Notes: generated from the sequence alone by a model not told the origin. A stretch of 64,000 nucleotides of DNA from Chryseobacterium formosense (GCF_900116415.1 NZ_FPAP01000004.1:124001-188000), one strand, 5' to 3'; shown: positions 43,412 through 52,700, numbered from the stretch's first letter. Program-made: numbers and translations.

Positions 43412-43492
43412 GCTGGATGTCTGATGCCAGATGTTAATAAAACTATACATTATGATTGTTAACATCTAACTTCCAACATCCAGCATCCGACA
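43412..43492. repeat. Inverted repeat of the GGATGTCTGATGCCAGATGTT type
   Basis: GATGTCTGATGCCAGATGTT on the left and AACATCTAACTTCCAACATC then CAGCATCCGACA on the right form an imperfect long hairpin between the ftsY promoter and its ATG. Related words occur at 12852, 19767 and 58998. Confidence 0.65.
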
Positions 43493-43517
43493 ATAACTAA
43501 ATTCCGAAAATTCATAC

Positions 43518-44471
43518 ATGAGTTGGTTTAAAAATATTTTTAAAAAAGAAGAAAAAGAAACTTTAGATAAAGGATTGGAAAAATCGAATCAGGGTTTCTT
43601 TGAAAAAATGACAAAAGCCGTAGTTGGCAAAAGCAAAGTAGATGATGAAGTTCTGGATGATCTGGAAGAAATACTTATCGCTTCCGATGTAGGTGCTTCT
43701 ACGACCATCAAAATCATTGAGAGAATTGAAGAACGTGTCGCAAGAGACAAATATGTCGGTGTAAACGAACTCGATAAAATTCTGCGTGAAGAAATTTCAG
43801 GACTTTTATTGGAAAATCCTCACCGAGGAACCGGGAACATCGATTCTTCGAAAAAACCATACGTCATTATGGTTGTCGGGGTAAATGGTGTAGGAAAAAC
43901 CACTACTATCGGAAAACTTGCACATCAGTTTAAATCTGAAGGGAAGAATGTTGTTTTGGGAGCTGCAGATACTTTCAGAGCTGCTGCGGTAGACCAGCTG
44001 GTAATATGGAGCGAAAGAGTCGGTGTTCCGATTGTAAAACAGGAAATGGGTTCAGATCCTGCTTCTGTGGCATTCGACACTGTACAAAGTGCAGTTGCTC
44101 AAAATGCGGATGTTGTTATTATTGACACTGCGGGAAGACTTCACAATAAAATTAACCTGATGAATGAGCTTTCAAAAATCAAGAGAGTGATGCAAAAGGT
44201 GATTCCTGATGCTCCGCACGAAATTTTATTGGTTCTTGATGGTTCTACAGGACAAAATGCTTTTGAACAGGCAAAACAATTTACAGCAGCAACAGAAGTA
44301 AATGCTTTAGCGGTAACAAAACTTGACGGAACTGCGAAAGGCGGTGTCGTTATCGGAATTTCAGACCAGTTCCAGATTCCGGTGAAATATATTGGTGTGG
44401 GTGAAAAAATGCAGGACCTTCAGCTTTTTAATGGTACAGAGTTTGTAGATTCATTTTTCAAGAAGAGGTAA
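43518..44471 (+). CDS. ftsY: Signal recognition particle receptor FtsY
   Basis: A 317-residue SRP GTPase that docks ribosome-SRP complexes at the inner membrane. N domain about 20-105; G domain with GVNGVGKTTTIGKLA (G1), DTFRAAAVDQL, DTAGRLHNKINLM and TKLDGTAKGG. The acidic N-terminal A domain of E. coli FtsY is missing; only a short amphipathic lysine/glutamate stretch (SWFKNIFKKEEKE) is present, as is usual in this phylum. It has its own promoter and follows the ribosomal operon. Confidence 0.95.
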   Translation: MSWFKNIFKKEEKETLDKGLEKSNQGFFEKMTKAVVGKSKVDDEVLDDLEEILIASDVGASTTIKIIERIEERVARDKYVGVNELDKILREEISGLLLENPHRGTGNIDSSKKPYVIMVVGVNGVGKTTTIGKLAHQFKSEGKNVVLGAADTFRAAAVDQLVIWSERVGVPIVKQEMGSDPASVAFDTVQSAVAQNADVVIIDTAGRLHNKINLMNELSKIKRVMQKVIPDAPHEILLVLDGSTGQNAFEQAKQFTAATEVNALAVTKLDGTAKGGVVIGISDQFQIPVKYIGVGEKMQDLQLFNGTEFVDSFFKKR

Positions 44472-44523
44472 AAATTACCTTTCTAAAATATAAACACAAT
44501 ACTAACATTAAAAAAATTAAACT

Positions 44524-44781
44524 ATGGGAATTTTAACATGGATTATTTTTGGTCTTTTAGCAGGAGCTATTGCTAAAATGATTATGCCCGGAAAACAAGG
44601 TGGCGGATGGCTGATTACGATTATTTTAGGTATCGTAGGAGCATTTATTGGCGGACTGGTCGGAGTTTATGTTCTTCACTGGGGCGACGTAGATTCTTTC
44701 TGGAATTTCAGAAGCTGGGCTCTCGCTATCGGAGGCGCACTAATTGTTCTTTGGCTGTACGGAATGGCAATAAGGAAATAA
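44524..44781 (+). CDS. GlsB/YeaQ/YmgE-family small membrane protein
   Basis: An 85-residue protein with three membrane helices. ILTWIIFGLLAGAIAKMIMPG at the N terminus and IILGIVGAFIGG are the transglycosylase-associated (GlsB/YeaQ) family signature. Members are stress-linked in other bacteria but have no known activity. Own terminator downstream. Confidence 0.92.
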   Translation: MGILTWIIFGLLAGAIAKMIMPGKQGGGWLITIILGIVGAFIGGLVGVYVLHWGDVDSFWNFRSWALAIGGALIVLWLYGMAIRK

Positions 44782-44799
44782 AATTTAAATAAAAAAATA

Positions 44800-44835
44800 A
44801 AATCCCGATTTGAATTTTTCAGATCGGGATTTTTT
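44800..44835 (+). terminator. Terminator between the GlsB-like gene and sppA
   Basis: AAATCCCGAT (44800-44809) pairs with ATCGGGATTT (44823-44832) with additional inner pairing, followed by T. It may act in both directions for the convergent sppA. Confidence 0.85.
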
Positions 44836-44850
44836 ATGAAACAATATAAT

Positions 44851-46605
44851 TTAGTTGATTTTGATTCTGTAAGGCATTTCCATTTTCACCTCAGATTTTA
44901 GTTTCTTATCGGTAAGTTGCTCAAGAATTTCATAGTTTGCTTTACCAATTTTGTTTTTAATAACTCTTGCAGAAATATCGTCTTCATTCATATCACTGAA
45001 GATTTGTTCAAAAGCTGTCATTTTCTTAGGATAAGAAGCAACATTATAAGATTTAAGATTCGCCTTCTGAGCTGCAAATTTCACAGCATCATTTAAAGTT
45101 CCCAGTTCGTCTACCAAACCTATTTCTTTTGCACGAACACCACTCCAAACTCTTCCGCCTCCTACACTATCGATCTGCTCAAAAGTTTTCTTTCTGTTTT
45201 GCGTTACAAAATGTACAAATCTTTTGTAAGTTCCTTCAACACTTCTGGTCATCAAATTCACTCCATACGGTGTAAGACCGTGCAATGAAGAATAATAAGC
45301 CGAATTCGCATTGGTAGCAACAATATCGGAACGAACTCCGTTTTTATTAGCTATTTCCTTGAAGTAAGGCAGAACTCCGAAAACACCGATTGATCCTGTC
45401 AAAGTATTCGGCTCCGAATAAATTTTATCTGCACCCATCGCAATATAATAACCACCTGAAGCAGCATAATCACCGAAAGACACAACAAGAGGTTTTGTTT
45501 TTTTCAACTGCTGAAGCTCAAACAAAATCTCATCCGATGCATTTGCGCTTCCACCAGGAGAATTAATTCTTAGAACCACAGCTTTCACCTTCTTATCTTC
45601 CTGAAGATCTCTGATATATTTAATGTATTTTTCAGAATAAATTTCGTTGTATTCATCACCGCTGTTGATAGAACCTGAAGCATATAAAACCGCTACTTTA
45701 TCACCAGAACTGTCTTTATCAGTAAAAGAATCTATGTATTTCTGAAGCGAGATCTTATTAAGCTTATCCTTATCACCAAGCTTAAGTTTTGTCTTGATCA
45801 TTTGATCATACTCGGTCTTCTGAATAAGTTTATCCGCAAGTTTATATTGTAAACTCAGATCAGGAATCATTCCGTATAAACTGTCGACAACCGTTTTAAA
45901 ATCATCAGCGCTCATTTTTCTCGAGGCAGCCATTTTAGCTGAAGTGCTTCCCCAAATATCATTGAGTAAAGTACTAAGCTGCTCTTTATTTTCAGGAGAA
46001 ATATCGTTTCTAAGGAAAGGCTCTACTGCCGACTTGAATTTGCCATGACGGATCACTTCAATTCCGATACCGTATTTTTCAGCAAAATCTTTAAAGAAAG
46101 TAACTTCAGTCGCCAAACCTTTCAATTCAATTCCACCTGATGGATTTAAATAATACTGATCCGCAACAGATCCTAAATAATAAGAAGCCTGAGAAACTGC
46201 ATTACCATAAGCATAAACAAATTTTCCGCTCTTCTTGAAATCTTCAATGGCATTTCTCAGATCATCGATCTGTGTAGTTCCTGCATTAAGATTATCGGCT
46301 TCAATACTGATTCCTTTGATATTATCATCATCTTTTGCTTTATGAATAGCTTCCACAGCATCGTAGATCAGAATATCGGTATTTTTATCTTTAATATTAA
46401 AAATATTCTGCTGCTCTTCTGTAGGACTATCTATAATAGACGTTTTCAGATTAATCGTTAAAACAGAATTCTTTTTTACAGATACCGATTTCTCACCACC
46501 CATTGATCCCAAAGCAATCATTACAATAAAAAAGAAAAAAAACACGAAGCATAATATGACTATAGCCACTATATTTGCCAAAACATTTTTAAAGAAACTC
46601 TTCAT
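44851..46605 (-). CDS. sppA: Signal peptide peptidase SppA (long, 67K type)
   Basis: A protein of about 584 residues from ATG 46605, anchored by one N-terminal membrane helix (ANIVAIVILCFVFFFFFIVM). Two tandem ClpP-like domains: the first holds the catalytic Lys in HGKFKSAVEPF, the second the Ser in YAASGGYYIAMGADKIY. VLRINSPGGSANASDEI and ITGSIG-type elements are present. It cleaves remnant signal peptides at the periplasmic face. A longer frame from TTG 46611 is less likely. Only 18 bases lie between its ATG and that of the divergent folK. Confidence 0.95.
   Translation of the reverse strand: MKSFFKNVLANIVAIVILCFVFFFFFIVMIALGSMGGEKSVSVKKNSVLTINLKTSIIDSPTEEQQNIFNIKDKNTDILIYDAVEAIHKAKDDDNIKGISIEADNLNAGTTQIDDLRNAIEDFKKSGKFVYAYGNAVSQASYYLGSVADQYYLNPSGGIELKGLATEVTFFKDFAEKYGIGIEVIRHGKFKSAVEPFLRNDISPENKEQLSTLLNDIWGSTSAKMAASRKMSADDFKTVVDSLYGMIPDLSLQYKLADKLIQKTEYDQMIKTKLKLGDKDKLNKISLQKYIDSFTDKDSSGDKVAVLYASGSINSGDEYNEIYSEKYIKYIRDLQEDKKVKAVVLRINSPGGSANASDEILFELQQLKKTKPLVVSFGDYAASGGYYIAMGADKIYSEPNTLTGSIGVFGVLPYFKEIANKNGVRSDIVATNANSAYYSSLHGLTPYGVNLMTRSVEGTYKRFVHFVTQNRKKTFEQIDSVGGGRVWSGVRAKEIGLVDELGTLNDAVKFAAQKANLKSYNVASYPKKMTAFEQIFSDMNEDDISARVIKNKIGKANYEILEQLTDKKLKSEVKMEMPYRIKIN
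46570..46577 (+). promoter_or_regulatory. folK: Possible folK promoter box inside the sppA coding region
   Basis: TATATTTG on the plus strand, 46 bases before ATG 46624, within the 5' end of sppA on the other strand. Confidence 0.35.
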
Positions 46606-46623
46606 AAACAATCATTTTCCGAT

Positions 46624-47037
46624 ATGTCGCAACATAAGGTGGTTTTGTTACTCGGAAGTAACATTGGTGACCAAAAAAAAAATATTGATACCGCTCTGGA
46701 TAGAATAAGTAAGGACTGTTTAATATTAAAAAAAAGTAAATATTTAACTTCTGATCCTGTAGAGTTTGCCAGTTCTAATATTTTTTGTAATATTGCATCA
46801 ATAATATCTACTCACCTATCACCTATTCAATTGCTTGATTATGTGAAAAAAATAGAGATCGATATGGGGCGTACAACAGACTCTACAATCTCGAAAGTTT
46901 ATACAGACAGAATCATTGATATTGATATAGTGAAGTATGATGAGCTAGAATTCACATCAGAAAGGTTAAAAATCCCTCATAAGAAACATCTTTTTGAAAG
47001 GGAATTTTCGAGGATATTATTAAAAGATTTTAATTAA
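46624..47037 (+). CDS. folK: 2-amino-4-hydroxy-6-hydroxymethyldihydropteridine pyrophosphokinase
   Basis: A 137-residue folate-pathway enzyme transferring pyrophosphate from ATP to the pterin. VVLLLGSNIGDQKKNID at the start, MGR plus DRIIDIDIVKYDE (metal-binding Asp residues) and IPHKKHLFEREF identify HPPK. It is shorter than the common length of about 160, with a trimmed central loop. A pathway role is supported, although the short form deserves a check. OmpA-type gene 1 follows after 23 bases. Confidence 0.85.
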   Translation: MSQHKVVLLLGSNIGDQKKNIDTALDRISKDCLILKKSKYLTSDPVEFASSNIFCNIASIISTHLSPIQLLDYVKKIEIDMGRTTDSTISKVYTDRIIDIDIVKYDELEFTSERLKIPHKKHLFEREFSRILLKDFN

Positions 47038-47060
47038 AAACAACAAATAAAACATATTGT

Positions 47061-48170
47061 ATGAAATTAGGTTTATTATTATTGGCCGCTTTGCCTATTG
47101 CTACTTATGCTCAGGACAGTATTTCTGTAAATTCTACCAACGAATATCCCAATACTTTTTCTTCAGGGTCTTCAAATGTTCAAAAATTTGACAACAAAGC
47201 AAGAAGATTCAGAGACTGGTCTATTTCCGTAGGTGGTGGTGCTGCATTTATGGCCAACTCGGATCTTTCATCTTTTTATGATAAGAAGGTCAACTGGGGA
47301 TATAACACTTATGTCAGCATAGACAAGCAGATTTCACATACTTTCGGATTGAGTATTATTTACCAGAGAGGTGAAACCAATCAGAAAGGAATGATGGATG
47401 GCGCACGTGGGCAACTTGCCGGCGTAGGAGTTGCAAAGACAAAGTACAACCAAATTGCCGTACTAGGAGACATTAATTTTTCGAATCTTTTAAGAAGAGT
47501 TGACAATTATTCTACTTACAGATGGGCATTCCATGGTTATGGAGGTTTAGGCTTAATGAATTACAACACATCATTACATGATAATGATGAATTCAGATGG
47601 AGCACATCACCTAAACGCGCACCATTATTCATTGATCAGAAATTAGACATCAATTCTCTTTATTATCAGTTTGGAGCAGGTCTTAAATTTAATGTTTCAA
47701 AGCTTATTGACATTGAAGCCAGAGCAATGTACATCATCAGTGGTGATGATGAATTTGACGGCGGTGGATGGGCAAGTCCTGCAGATTACGATCCTGCAAG
47801 CACCAATTCTAAATATAATATGATCAACGATAAAAGATCAGATAACATGTTTACTGTAAATTTGGGGGTATCATTTAAATTAGGAAAACAAATGTCTCAT
47901 CTTGCTTGGCATGATCCTTTACAGGAAGCTTATTACAGAATGAATGTACTGGATAACAGTACAAACGAACTTGTTGTATGCGAAAAAGGAGATAATGACA
48001 ACGACGGTGTTTGCGATGATTGGGACAGAGAGCTTAATACTCCTGCAGGAGCAAGAGTTGATGGTGCCGGTGTAGCTTTAGATATGGATCTTGATGGCGT
48101 AATCGACTTGTACGACAAGTGTGTTACGGTTCCTGGTTCACCTGATAACAATGGCTGCCCTACCAACTAA
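47061..48170 (+). CDS. Outer-membrane barrel with calcium-type repeats, lacking the OmpA domain
   Basis: A 369-residue protein with signal peptide (about 1-17, ending TYAQ). The N-terminal barrel (about 40-285; AHTFGLSIIYQRGET-like strands, INFSNLLRRVDNYSTYRWAF) and a thrombospondin type 3-like Asp-rich segment (CEKGDNDNDGVCDDWDREL, DMDLDGVIDLYDKC) parallel the next gene closely. It stops after DNNGCPTN, where the neighbour continues into a peptidoglycan-binding OmpA domain. So it is a tandem paralogue that would sit in the outer membrane without anchoring to the wall. Confidence 0.85.
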   Translation: MKLGLLLLAALPIATYAQDSISVNSTNEYPNTFSSGSSNVQKFDNKARRFRDWSISVGGGAAFMANSDLSSFYDKKVNWGYNTYVSIDKQISHTFGLSIIYQRGETNQKGMMDGARGQLAGVGVAKTKYNQIAVLGDINFSNLLRRVDNYSTYRWAFHGYGGLGLMNYNTSLHDNDEFRWSTSPKRAPLFIDQKLDINSLYYQFGAGLKFNVSKLIDIEARAMYIISGDDEFDGGGWASPADYDPASTNSKYNMINDKRSDNMFTVNLGVSFKLGKQMSHLAWHDPLQEAYYRMNVLDNSTNELVVCEKGDNDNDGVCDDWDRELNTPAGARVDGAGVALDMDLDGVIDLYDKCVTVPGSPDNNGCPTN

Positions 48171-48218
48171 TTTGCAATCACAACATATTCATTTAATTAA
48201 CAAATAAAAAAATACACT

Positions 48219-49676
48219 ATGAAATTAAGTTTAGCAATTGTTGCCTTAGCATTGGCTGTACCTACAGTGAGCTATGCACAAGATTCAATAGCCGTAGCTT
48301 CTACAGACGAATATCCAAATACATTTTCTTCAGGCTCTGCAAACGTTTCACCTTTTACACAAAAGTCTAAAAGATTTAACGATTGGGCAATATCTGCCGG
48401 AGTTGGTGTTCCACTTTTACAGTCTGGAGATTTAACATCTATAAAAAACGGTAACGGTAAAAACCTATTTGGTTATTCTGCTTATGTAAGTATTGACAAA
48501 GCGATTACTCATGCTTTTGGTATTAATCTACAATACGACAGAGGAGAAACAAGACAAGGTTGGTTCAATACAAAAGATGCTGCTCCTGCTGATTTAAGCC
48601 AGGTAGGTGCAAGAACTCAATATGATGCAATCTCTTTATTGGGAGACATCAACTTCTCAAACCTTTTAAGAAGAGTTGATAACAAATCTACATACAGATG
48701 GGCATTACACGGATATGGAGGTATTGGTACAATAGCATACAGAGCTTATCAGAAAGATGCTACTGGACAAAGACTTATGACGGAAATTAAACCGTTTAAA
48801 CTTGGTTCATTCTTTGGACAAGCTGGTGCCGGAGTTAAATTTAAAGTAAACAGAAGAATAGATCTTGAAACTAGATTGATGTATGTCTTCACAGGTGATG
48901 ATGAATTCGATGGTGGAGGTTCACAATATAGCGCTATCAACCAACGTGAAGAGCAGGTTTCTGATAACTTCTTCAACGCTACAGTTGGTGTTTCTTTAAA
49001 ATTAGGAAAACACGAATCTCACTTAATGTGGCATGATCCATTGCAGGAAATCTATTACAAATTGGATGTTTTGGCTAACAAAAACCAGGATATTGAAGTT
49101 TGTAAAAAAGGAGATGCTGATAACGATGGTGTTTGCGACGATTGGGACAGACAGCTTGATACTCCTGCAGGTGCAAGAGTTGACGGTGCTGGTGTAGCTT
49201 TAGATACAGATCTTGATGGTGTAATCGATCTTTACGATAAGTGTGTAACTGTTCCTGGTCCGGTAGAAAACCAAGGATGTCCATTGACACCTACGACTAC
49301 TGAGCCAACAGGACCTGTTCAAGAATCTGTAAGCAATATGGAAGGAATTGAGTTTGATTTAAATTCTGACAGAATTTTACCATCAAACACACCAATCCTT
49401 AACAATGCTGTAAACTATATCAATTCTTCAAATGGTACTTATACTGTAATTGGAGCAACTGATACAAGAGCTTCTGATGAGTACAACCAAAAACTATCTG
49501 AAAGAAGAGCAAACAGCGTTAAAAATTATTTAATTAAAAACGGTGTAGAAGCTTCTAAACTGAACGCTGTAGGTAGAGGTGAAAAAGACCTTAAATATCC
49601 TGAGTGTGATCCTGCTACTAAATGTCCTGAATGGAAAAACAGAGCAAACAGAAGAGTTTACTTCGAAGCTAAATAA
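48219..49676 (+). CDS. OmpA-family outer-membrane protein
   Basis: A 485-residue protein: signal peptide (about 1-20), barrel (about 40-285), Asp-rich TSP3-like calcium repeats (about 290-345; GDADNDGVCDDWDRQL), then a C-terminal OmpA domain (about 365-485) with MEGIEFDLNSDRIL, DTRASDEYNQKLSERRA and NRRVYF, including the Asp and Arg that bind meso-diaminopimelate. It should tether the outer membrane to peptidoglycan. It lies 48 bases after its truncated paralogue and ends in a strong terminator; abundance is likely high but not shown. Confidence 0.93.
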   Translation: MKLSLAIVALALAVPTVSYAQDSIAVASTDEYPNTFSSGSANVSPFTQKSKRFNDWAISAGVGVPLLQSGDLTSIKNGNGKNLFGYSAYVSIDKAITHAFGINLQYDRGETRQGWFNTKDAAPADLSQVGARTQYDAISLLGDINFSNLLRRVDNKSTYRWALHGYGGIGTIAYRAYQKDATGQRLMTEIKPFKLGSFFGQAGAGVKFKVNRRIDLETRLMYVFTGDDEFDGGGSQYSAINQREEQVSDNFFNATVGVSLKLGKHESHLMWHDPLQEIYYKLDVLANKNQDIEVCKKGDADNDGVCDDWDRQLDTPAGARVDGAGVALDTDLDGVIDLYDKCVTVPGPVENQGCPLTPTTTEPTGPVQESVSNMEGIEFDLNSDRILPSNTPILNNAVNYINSSNGTYTVIGATDTRASDEYNQKLSERRANSVKNYLIKNGVEASKLNAVGRGEKDLKYPECDPATKCPEWKNRANRRVYFEAK

Positions 49677-49700
49677 TAAAATTTTCTTATTATAAAATTA

Positions 49701-49726
49701 AAGTCACGCAATGCGTGACTTTTTTT
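49701..49726 (+). terminator. Terminator of the OmpA pair
   Basis: AAGTCACGC (49701-49709) pairs with GCGTGACTT (49713-49721), followed by T. Confidence 0.9.
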
Positions 49727-49754
49727 GTCCCGATACTTTTATTACATTTACCTT

Positions 49755-51656
49755 ATGATTTCTCCACAAGATTTTAATGAATTAAAAAACAAAACCCTGA
49801 AGCATTTTTGGGGATACGATCATTTCAGAGATTCGCAGGAACAAATTATTAACTCTGTGATCAACAGAAAAGACACATTAGTTCTGCTTCCGACAGGAGC
49901 CGGAAAATCTTTGTGCTATCAGCTTCCTTCATTATTGCAGGAAGGAACCTGTCTGGTTATTTCTCCTTTGTTGGCATTGATGAAAGACCAGGTCAATCAG
50001 TTAAAATTCAGAGGAATTGAAGCAGAATATCTAAGCTCGGAATTGGATGAATTTGATGCGGAAGTTATTTACAACCGTTGTAAAGATGGCTTAACGAAAT
50101 TATTGTATGTTTCTCCAGAAAGGCTTACCAATAAATTGTTTATTCAGCAAATGGAAGAAATTCAGCTGTCATTTATTGCGGTAGATGAAGCGCACTGTAT
50201 TTCAGAATGGGGGCAGGATTTCAGACCAAGCTATCAAAACATTAAAGATTTCAGAAAAAACAATCCAGAGATTCCATGTTTAGCTTTAACGGCAACGGCA
50301 ACCCCGAAAGTTCTGGATGAAATTAAGAATAAACTAGAGCTTAAAAATCCACAGATATTTCAGAAGAGTTTTAGAAGAGACAATATTAAAATATTCTCAG
50401 AGGAAGTTTCAGATAAATATCAAAAGGTTTTCAACATTCTTAAATATGCAAAGGAGTCGGGAATTATCTATGTAAGAACCCGAAAAGAGGCAGAATTACT
50501 TACCGAATTTCTTCACCGAAATAAAATTCAGAATGTTGATTATTTTCATGCAGGATTATCAACCAAAGAAAAAAATGAAAGACAGAATTTCTGGAACAAT
50601 AGCGACCAAAATGTTTTGATTTCTACCAATGCGTTCGGAATGGGTATTGACAAAGACAATGTACGTTTTGTGATTCATTTTTCGCCTTCACAATCGATTG
50701 AAAATTATTATCAGGAAATTGGTCGCGCCGGAAGAGACGGCAAAAAAAGTTATGCATTCATGTTGTGGAATCAGCAGGAGATTTCAAATATTGATCAGAT
50801 CTTAAAAAATCAGATTCCTAACAAAGCTGAATTTTTAAAAATAATAACTTATCTATATTCTAAATTTCAGATTGCAGAGTTTGAACTGCCCGAAAAAGTT
50901 TTTCAATTAAATACTTCAGGGATACAGAGTTTCACCAAACTTTCAACAGCAAAAATTAAAAATGTTTTAAATTTTCTTCACACTCAGGAAATCATTTTTT
51001 ATAACAGTAATAAAAGCTTGTCATCGCTTGAGCTTTTAATTAAACCGGATGAAATCGATCAGCTTCCCGCCAAAGATGCTTATTTTGTTGAACTTTTACT
51101 ACGCTCAGTTTCTGGAATTACAACACATAAAGTGATGTTCAGCGAACAAAAAGTGAGTGATAAAATCGGAGTAAGCATTCATCTGATCAAAGAACGCTTA
51201 AAAGAGCTTCAGCAAAAAAATTATCTTGAATATATCGACGGCGCTTTGGCTTCTGTAAAGTTTCTAAAACCTCGTGATGAAAGGTCAAACGGTGGAATTT
51301 ACTGGAAGCTTTTTGAACATATTCAGAAGAATAAAATTCAGAAATGGGAAGAAATGAAGTTTTATATTGAGGATCATCAATACTGTAAAATGAAACTTAT
51401 TCTCTCCTATTTTGGTGAAAAGAATTCTAAAAACTGCGGTCAATGTGCCGTTTGTGAAAAAAACAAACAATCTATTTTCGGGAAGAATGTTTCTGATGAG
51501 ATCGTAAAAGTATTAGGTAAAAAGCCTGCAACAATCGAAGAAATATCGGTTCAGCTACAGTTTCAAACTAAAGAAAATATTTTAGAAAATTTAATATTCT
51601 TACTGGATTCGGGAAAAGTGAAAATGCTGAATTTTAGAACATACGCTTTAACATGA
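49755..51656 (+). CDS. recQ: ATP-dependent DNA helicase, RecQ family
   Basis: A protein of about 633 residues from ATG 49755 (ISPQDFNELKNKTL). SF2 motifs: LPTGAGKSLCYQLP (I), VDEAHCISEWGQDFRP (II plus the RecQ aromatic loop), ALTATATP (III), YQEIGRAGRDGK (VI). A zinc-binding set (YCKMKLI, then CGQCAVC) and winged-helix region follow. No HRDC domain is evident. It unwinds DNA in repair and recombination. The track-like longer start at TTG 49725 lies inside the OmpA terminator and is rejected. Confidence 0.92.
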   Translation: MISPQDFNELKNKTLKHFWGYDHFRDSQEQIINSVINRKDTLVLLPTGAGKSLCYQLPSLLQEGTCLVISPLLALMKDQVNQLKFRGIEAEYLSSELDEFDAEVIYNRCKDGLTKLLYVSPERLTNKLFIQQMEEIQLSFIAVDEAHCISEWGQDFRPSYQNIKDFRKNNPEIPCLALTATATPKVLDEIKNKLELKNPQIFQKSFRRDNIKIFSEEVSDKYQKVFNILKYAKESGIIYVRTRKEAELLTEFLHRNKIQNVDYFHAGLSTKEKNERQNFWNNSDQNVLISTNAFGMGIDKDNVRFVIHFSPSQSIENYYQEIGRAGRDGKKSYAFMLWNQQEISNIDQILKNQIPNKAEFLKIITYLYSKFQIAEFELPEKVFQLNTSGIQSFTKLSTAKIKNVLNFLHTQEIIFYNSNKSLSSLELLIKPDEIDQLPAKDAYFVELLLRSVSGITTHKVMFSEQKVSDKIGVSIHLIKERLKELQQKNYLEYIDGALASVKFLKPRDERSNGGIYWKLFEHIQKNKIQKWEEMKFYIEDHQYCKMKLILSYFGEKNSKNCGQCAVCEKNKQSIFGKNVSDEIVKVLGKKPATIEEISVQLQFQTKENILENLIFLLDSGKVKMLNFRTYALT

Positions 51657-51716
51657 GTAATTGATAATAAGTAATGGAAATTCATAACGCTTAATTTCTA
51701 ACTTATAACTCAAGAG
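51653..51716. repeat. AT-rich repeat of the GAGTAATAAGTAATGG type
   Basis: Short related words (GAGTAATTGATAATAAGTAA) between recQ and fmt. Similar words flank hemH at 59964-60026. Confidence 0.35.
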
Positions 51717-51719
51717 TTT

Positions 51720-51727
51720 TATCTTTG
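51720..51727 (+). promoter_or_regulatory. fmt: TAnnTTTG promoter box of fmt (leaderless arrangement)
   Basis: TATCTTTG with 4 bases to ATG 51732. Confidence 0.6.
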
Positions 51728-51731
51728 TACC

Positions 51732-52679
51732 ATGAAATCATTGAAAGTCATTTTTTTAGGTACTCCGGAGTTTGCAAAGACCTCTTTGGAAGCTATTCAT
51801 CAATCCCATCACAAAGTTGTAGGCGTTGTAACGGTTGCCGATAAAGCAAGCGGACGTGGACAAAAAATTAATCAATCGCCCGTAAAAGTTTTTGCAGTAG
51901 AAAATAATCTCCCGGTTTTTCAGCCTGAAAAATTAAGAAATCCTGAGTTTTTAGAAGAACTAAGAAAATTAGATGCCGATGTTTTCGTAGTGGTTGCTTT
52001 CAGAATGATGCCTAAAGTTTTGTTTGAAATGCCTAAAATGGGAACTTTCAATCTTCATGCTTCATTACTTCCTGATTACAGAGGCGCTGCTCCGATTAAT
52101 TATGCCGTAATCAACGGTGAAGAAAAAACAGGCGCAACCACATTTTTTATCAATGAAAAAATTGATGAAGGAAATATTTTGCTACAGGAAGAAATTCCGG
52201 TTTTGGAAAACGAGAATGCGGGACATCTTCACGACAGATTAATGGAAATGGGCTCAAAATTAGTCGTAAAAACTTTAGACGGCTTAGCTGAAAACTCAAT
52301 TACAGAAAGACCTCAACCTCAGGTTGAACATCCTAAAAATGCCTATAAAATTTTCAAGGAAGACACAAGAATCGACTGGTCGAGAACATCAAAAGAAGCT
52401 CATCAGTTTATTTTGGGAATGTCGCCTTATCCTTCAGCTTTTACCACTTTAATAATTGGCGAAGAACAAAAAGGATTAAAAATATACGGCGGAAAATTCG
52501 AACTTTTAAATCATGGAAAACCTGTCGGAAGTTTAGAAATCTCCAAAAACGATTTTAAAATCTACACAAAAGATGGAGTTTATTATCCTTTAGAATTACA
52601 GCTTGAAGGTAAAAAAAGAATGAATATCAAAGATTTCCTGAATGGGTTCAGAAATTTTGACGAAATAAAAATGGCTTGA
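51732..52679 (+). CDS. fmt: Methionyl-tRNA formyltransferase
   Basis: A 315-residue enzyme formylating initiator Met-tRNA with 10-formyl-THF. Catalytic NLHASLLPDYRGAAPINYAV (Asn and His, about 105-124), ATTFFINEKIDEGNILLQ with the active Asp nearby, and a C-terminal OB-type tRNA-binding domain (about 205-315). Length fits the family. A TAnnTTTG box ends 4 bases before the ATG. Its stop codon is part of the terminator stem. Confidence 0.96.
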   Translation: MKSLKVIFLGTPEFAKTSLEAIHQSHHKVVGVVTVADKASGRGQKINQSPVKVFAVENNLPVFQPEKLRNPEFLEELRKLDADVFVVVAFRMMPKVLFEMPKMGTFNLHASLLPDYRGAAPINYAVINGEEKTGATTFFINEKIDEGNILLQEEIPVLENENAGHLHDRLMEMGSKLVVKTLDGLAENSITERPQPQVEHPKNAYKIFKEDTRIDWSRTSKEAHQFILGMSPYPSAFTTLIIGEEQKGLKIYGGKFELLNHGKPVGSLEISKNDFKIYTKDGVYYPLELQLEGKKRMNIKDFLNGFRNFDEIKMA

Positions 52680-52697
52680 GAAATCAAGCCATTTTTT
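52669..52697 (+). terminator. Terminator of fmt, overlapping its stop codon
   Basis: AAATGGCTTGA (52669-52679) pairs perfectly with TCAAGCCATTT (52684-52694) over a GAAA tetraloop, then T. The first arm includes the fmt stop TGA. Confidence 0.9.
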
Positions 52698-52700
52698 ATT

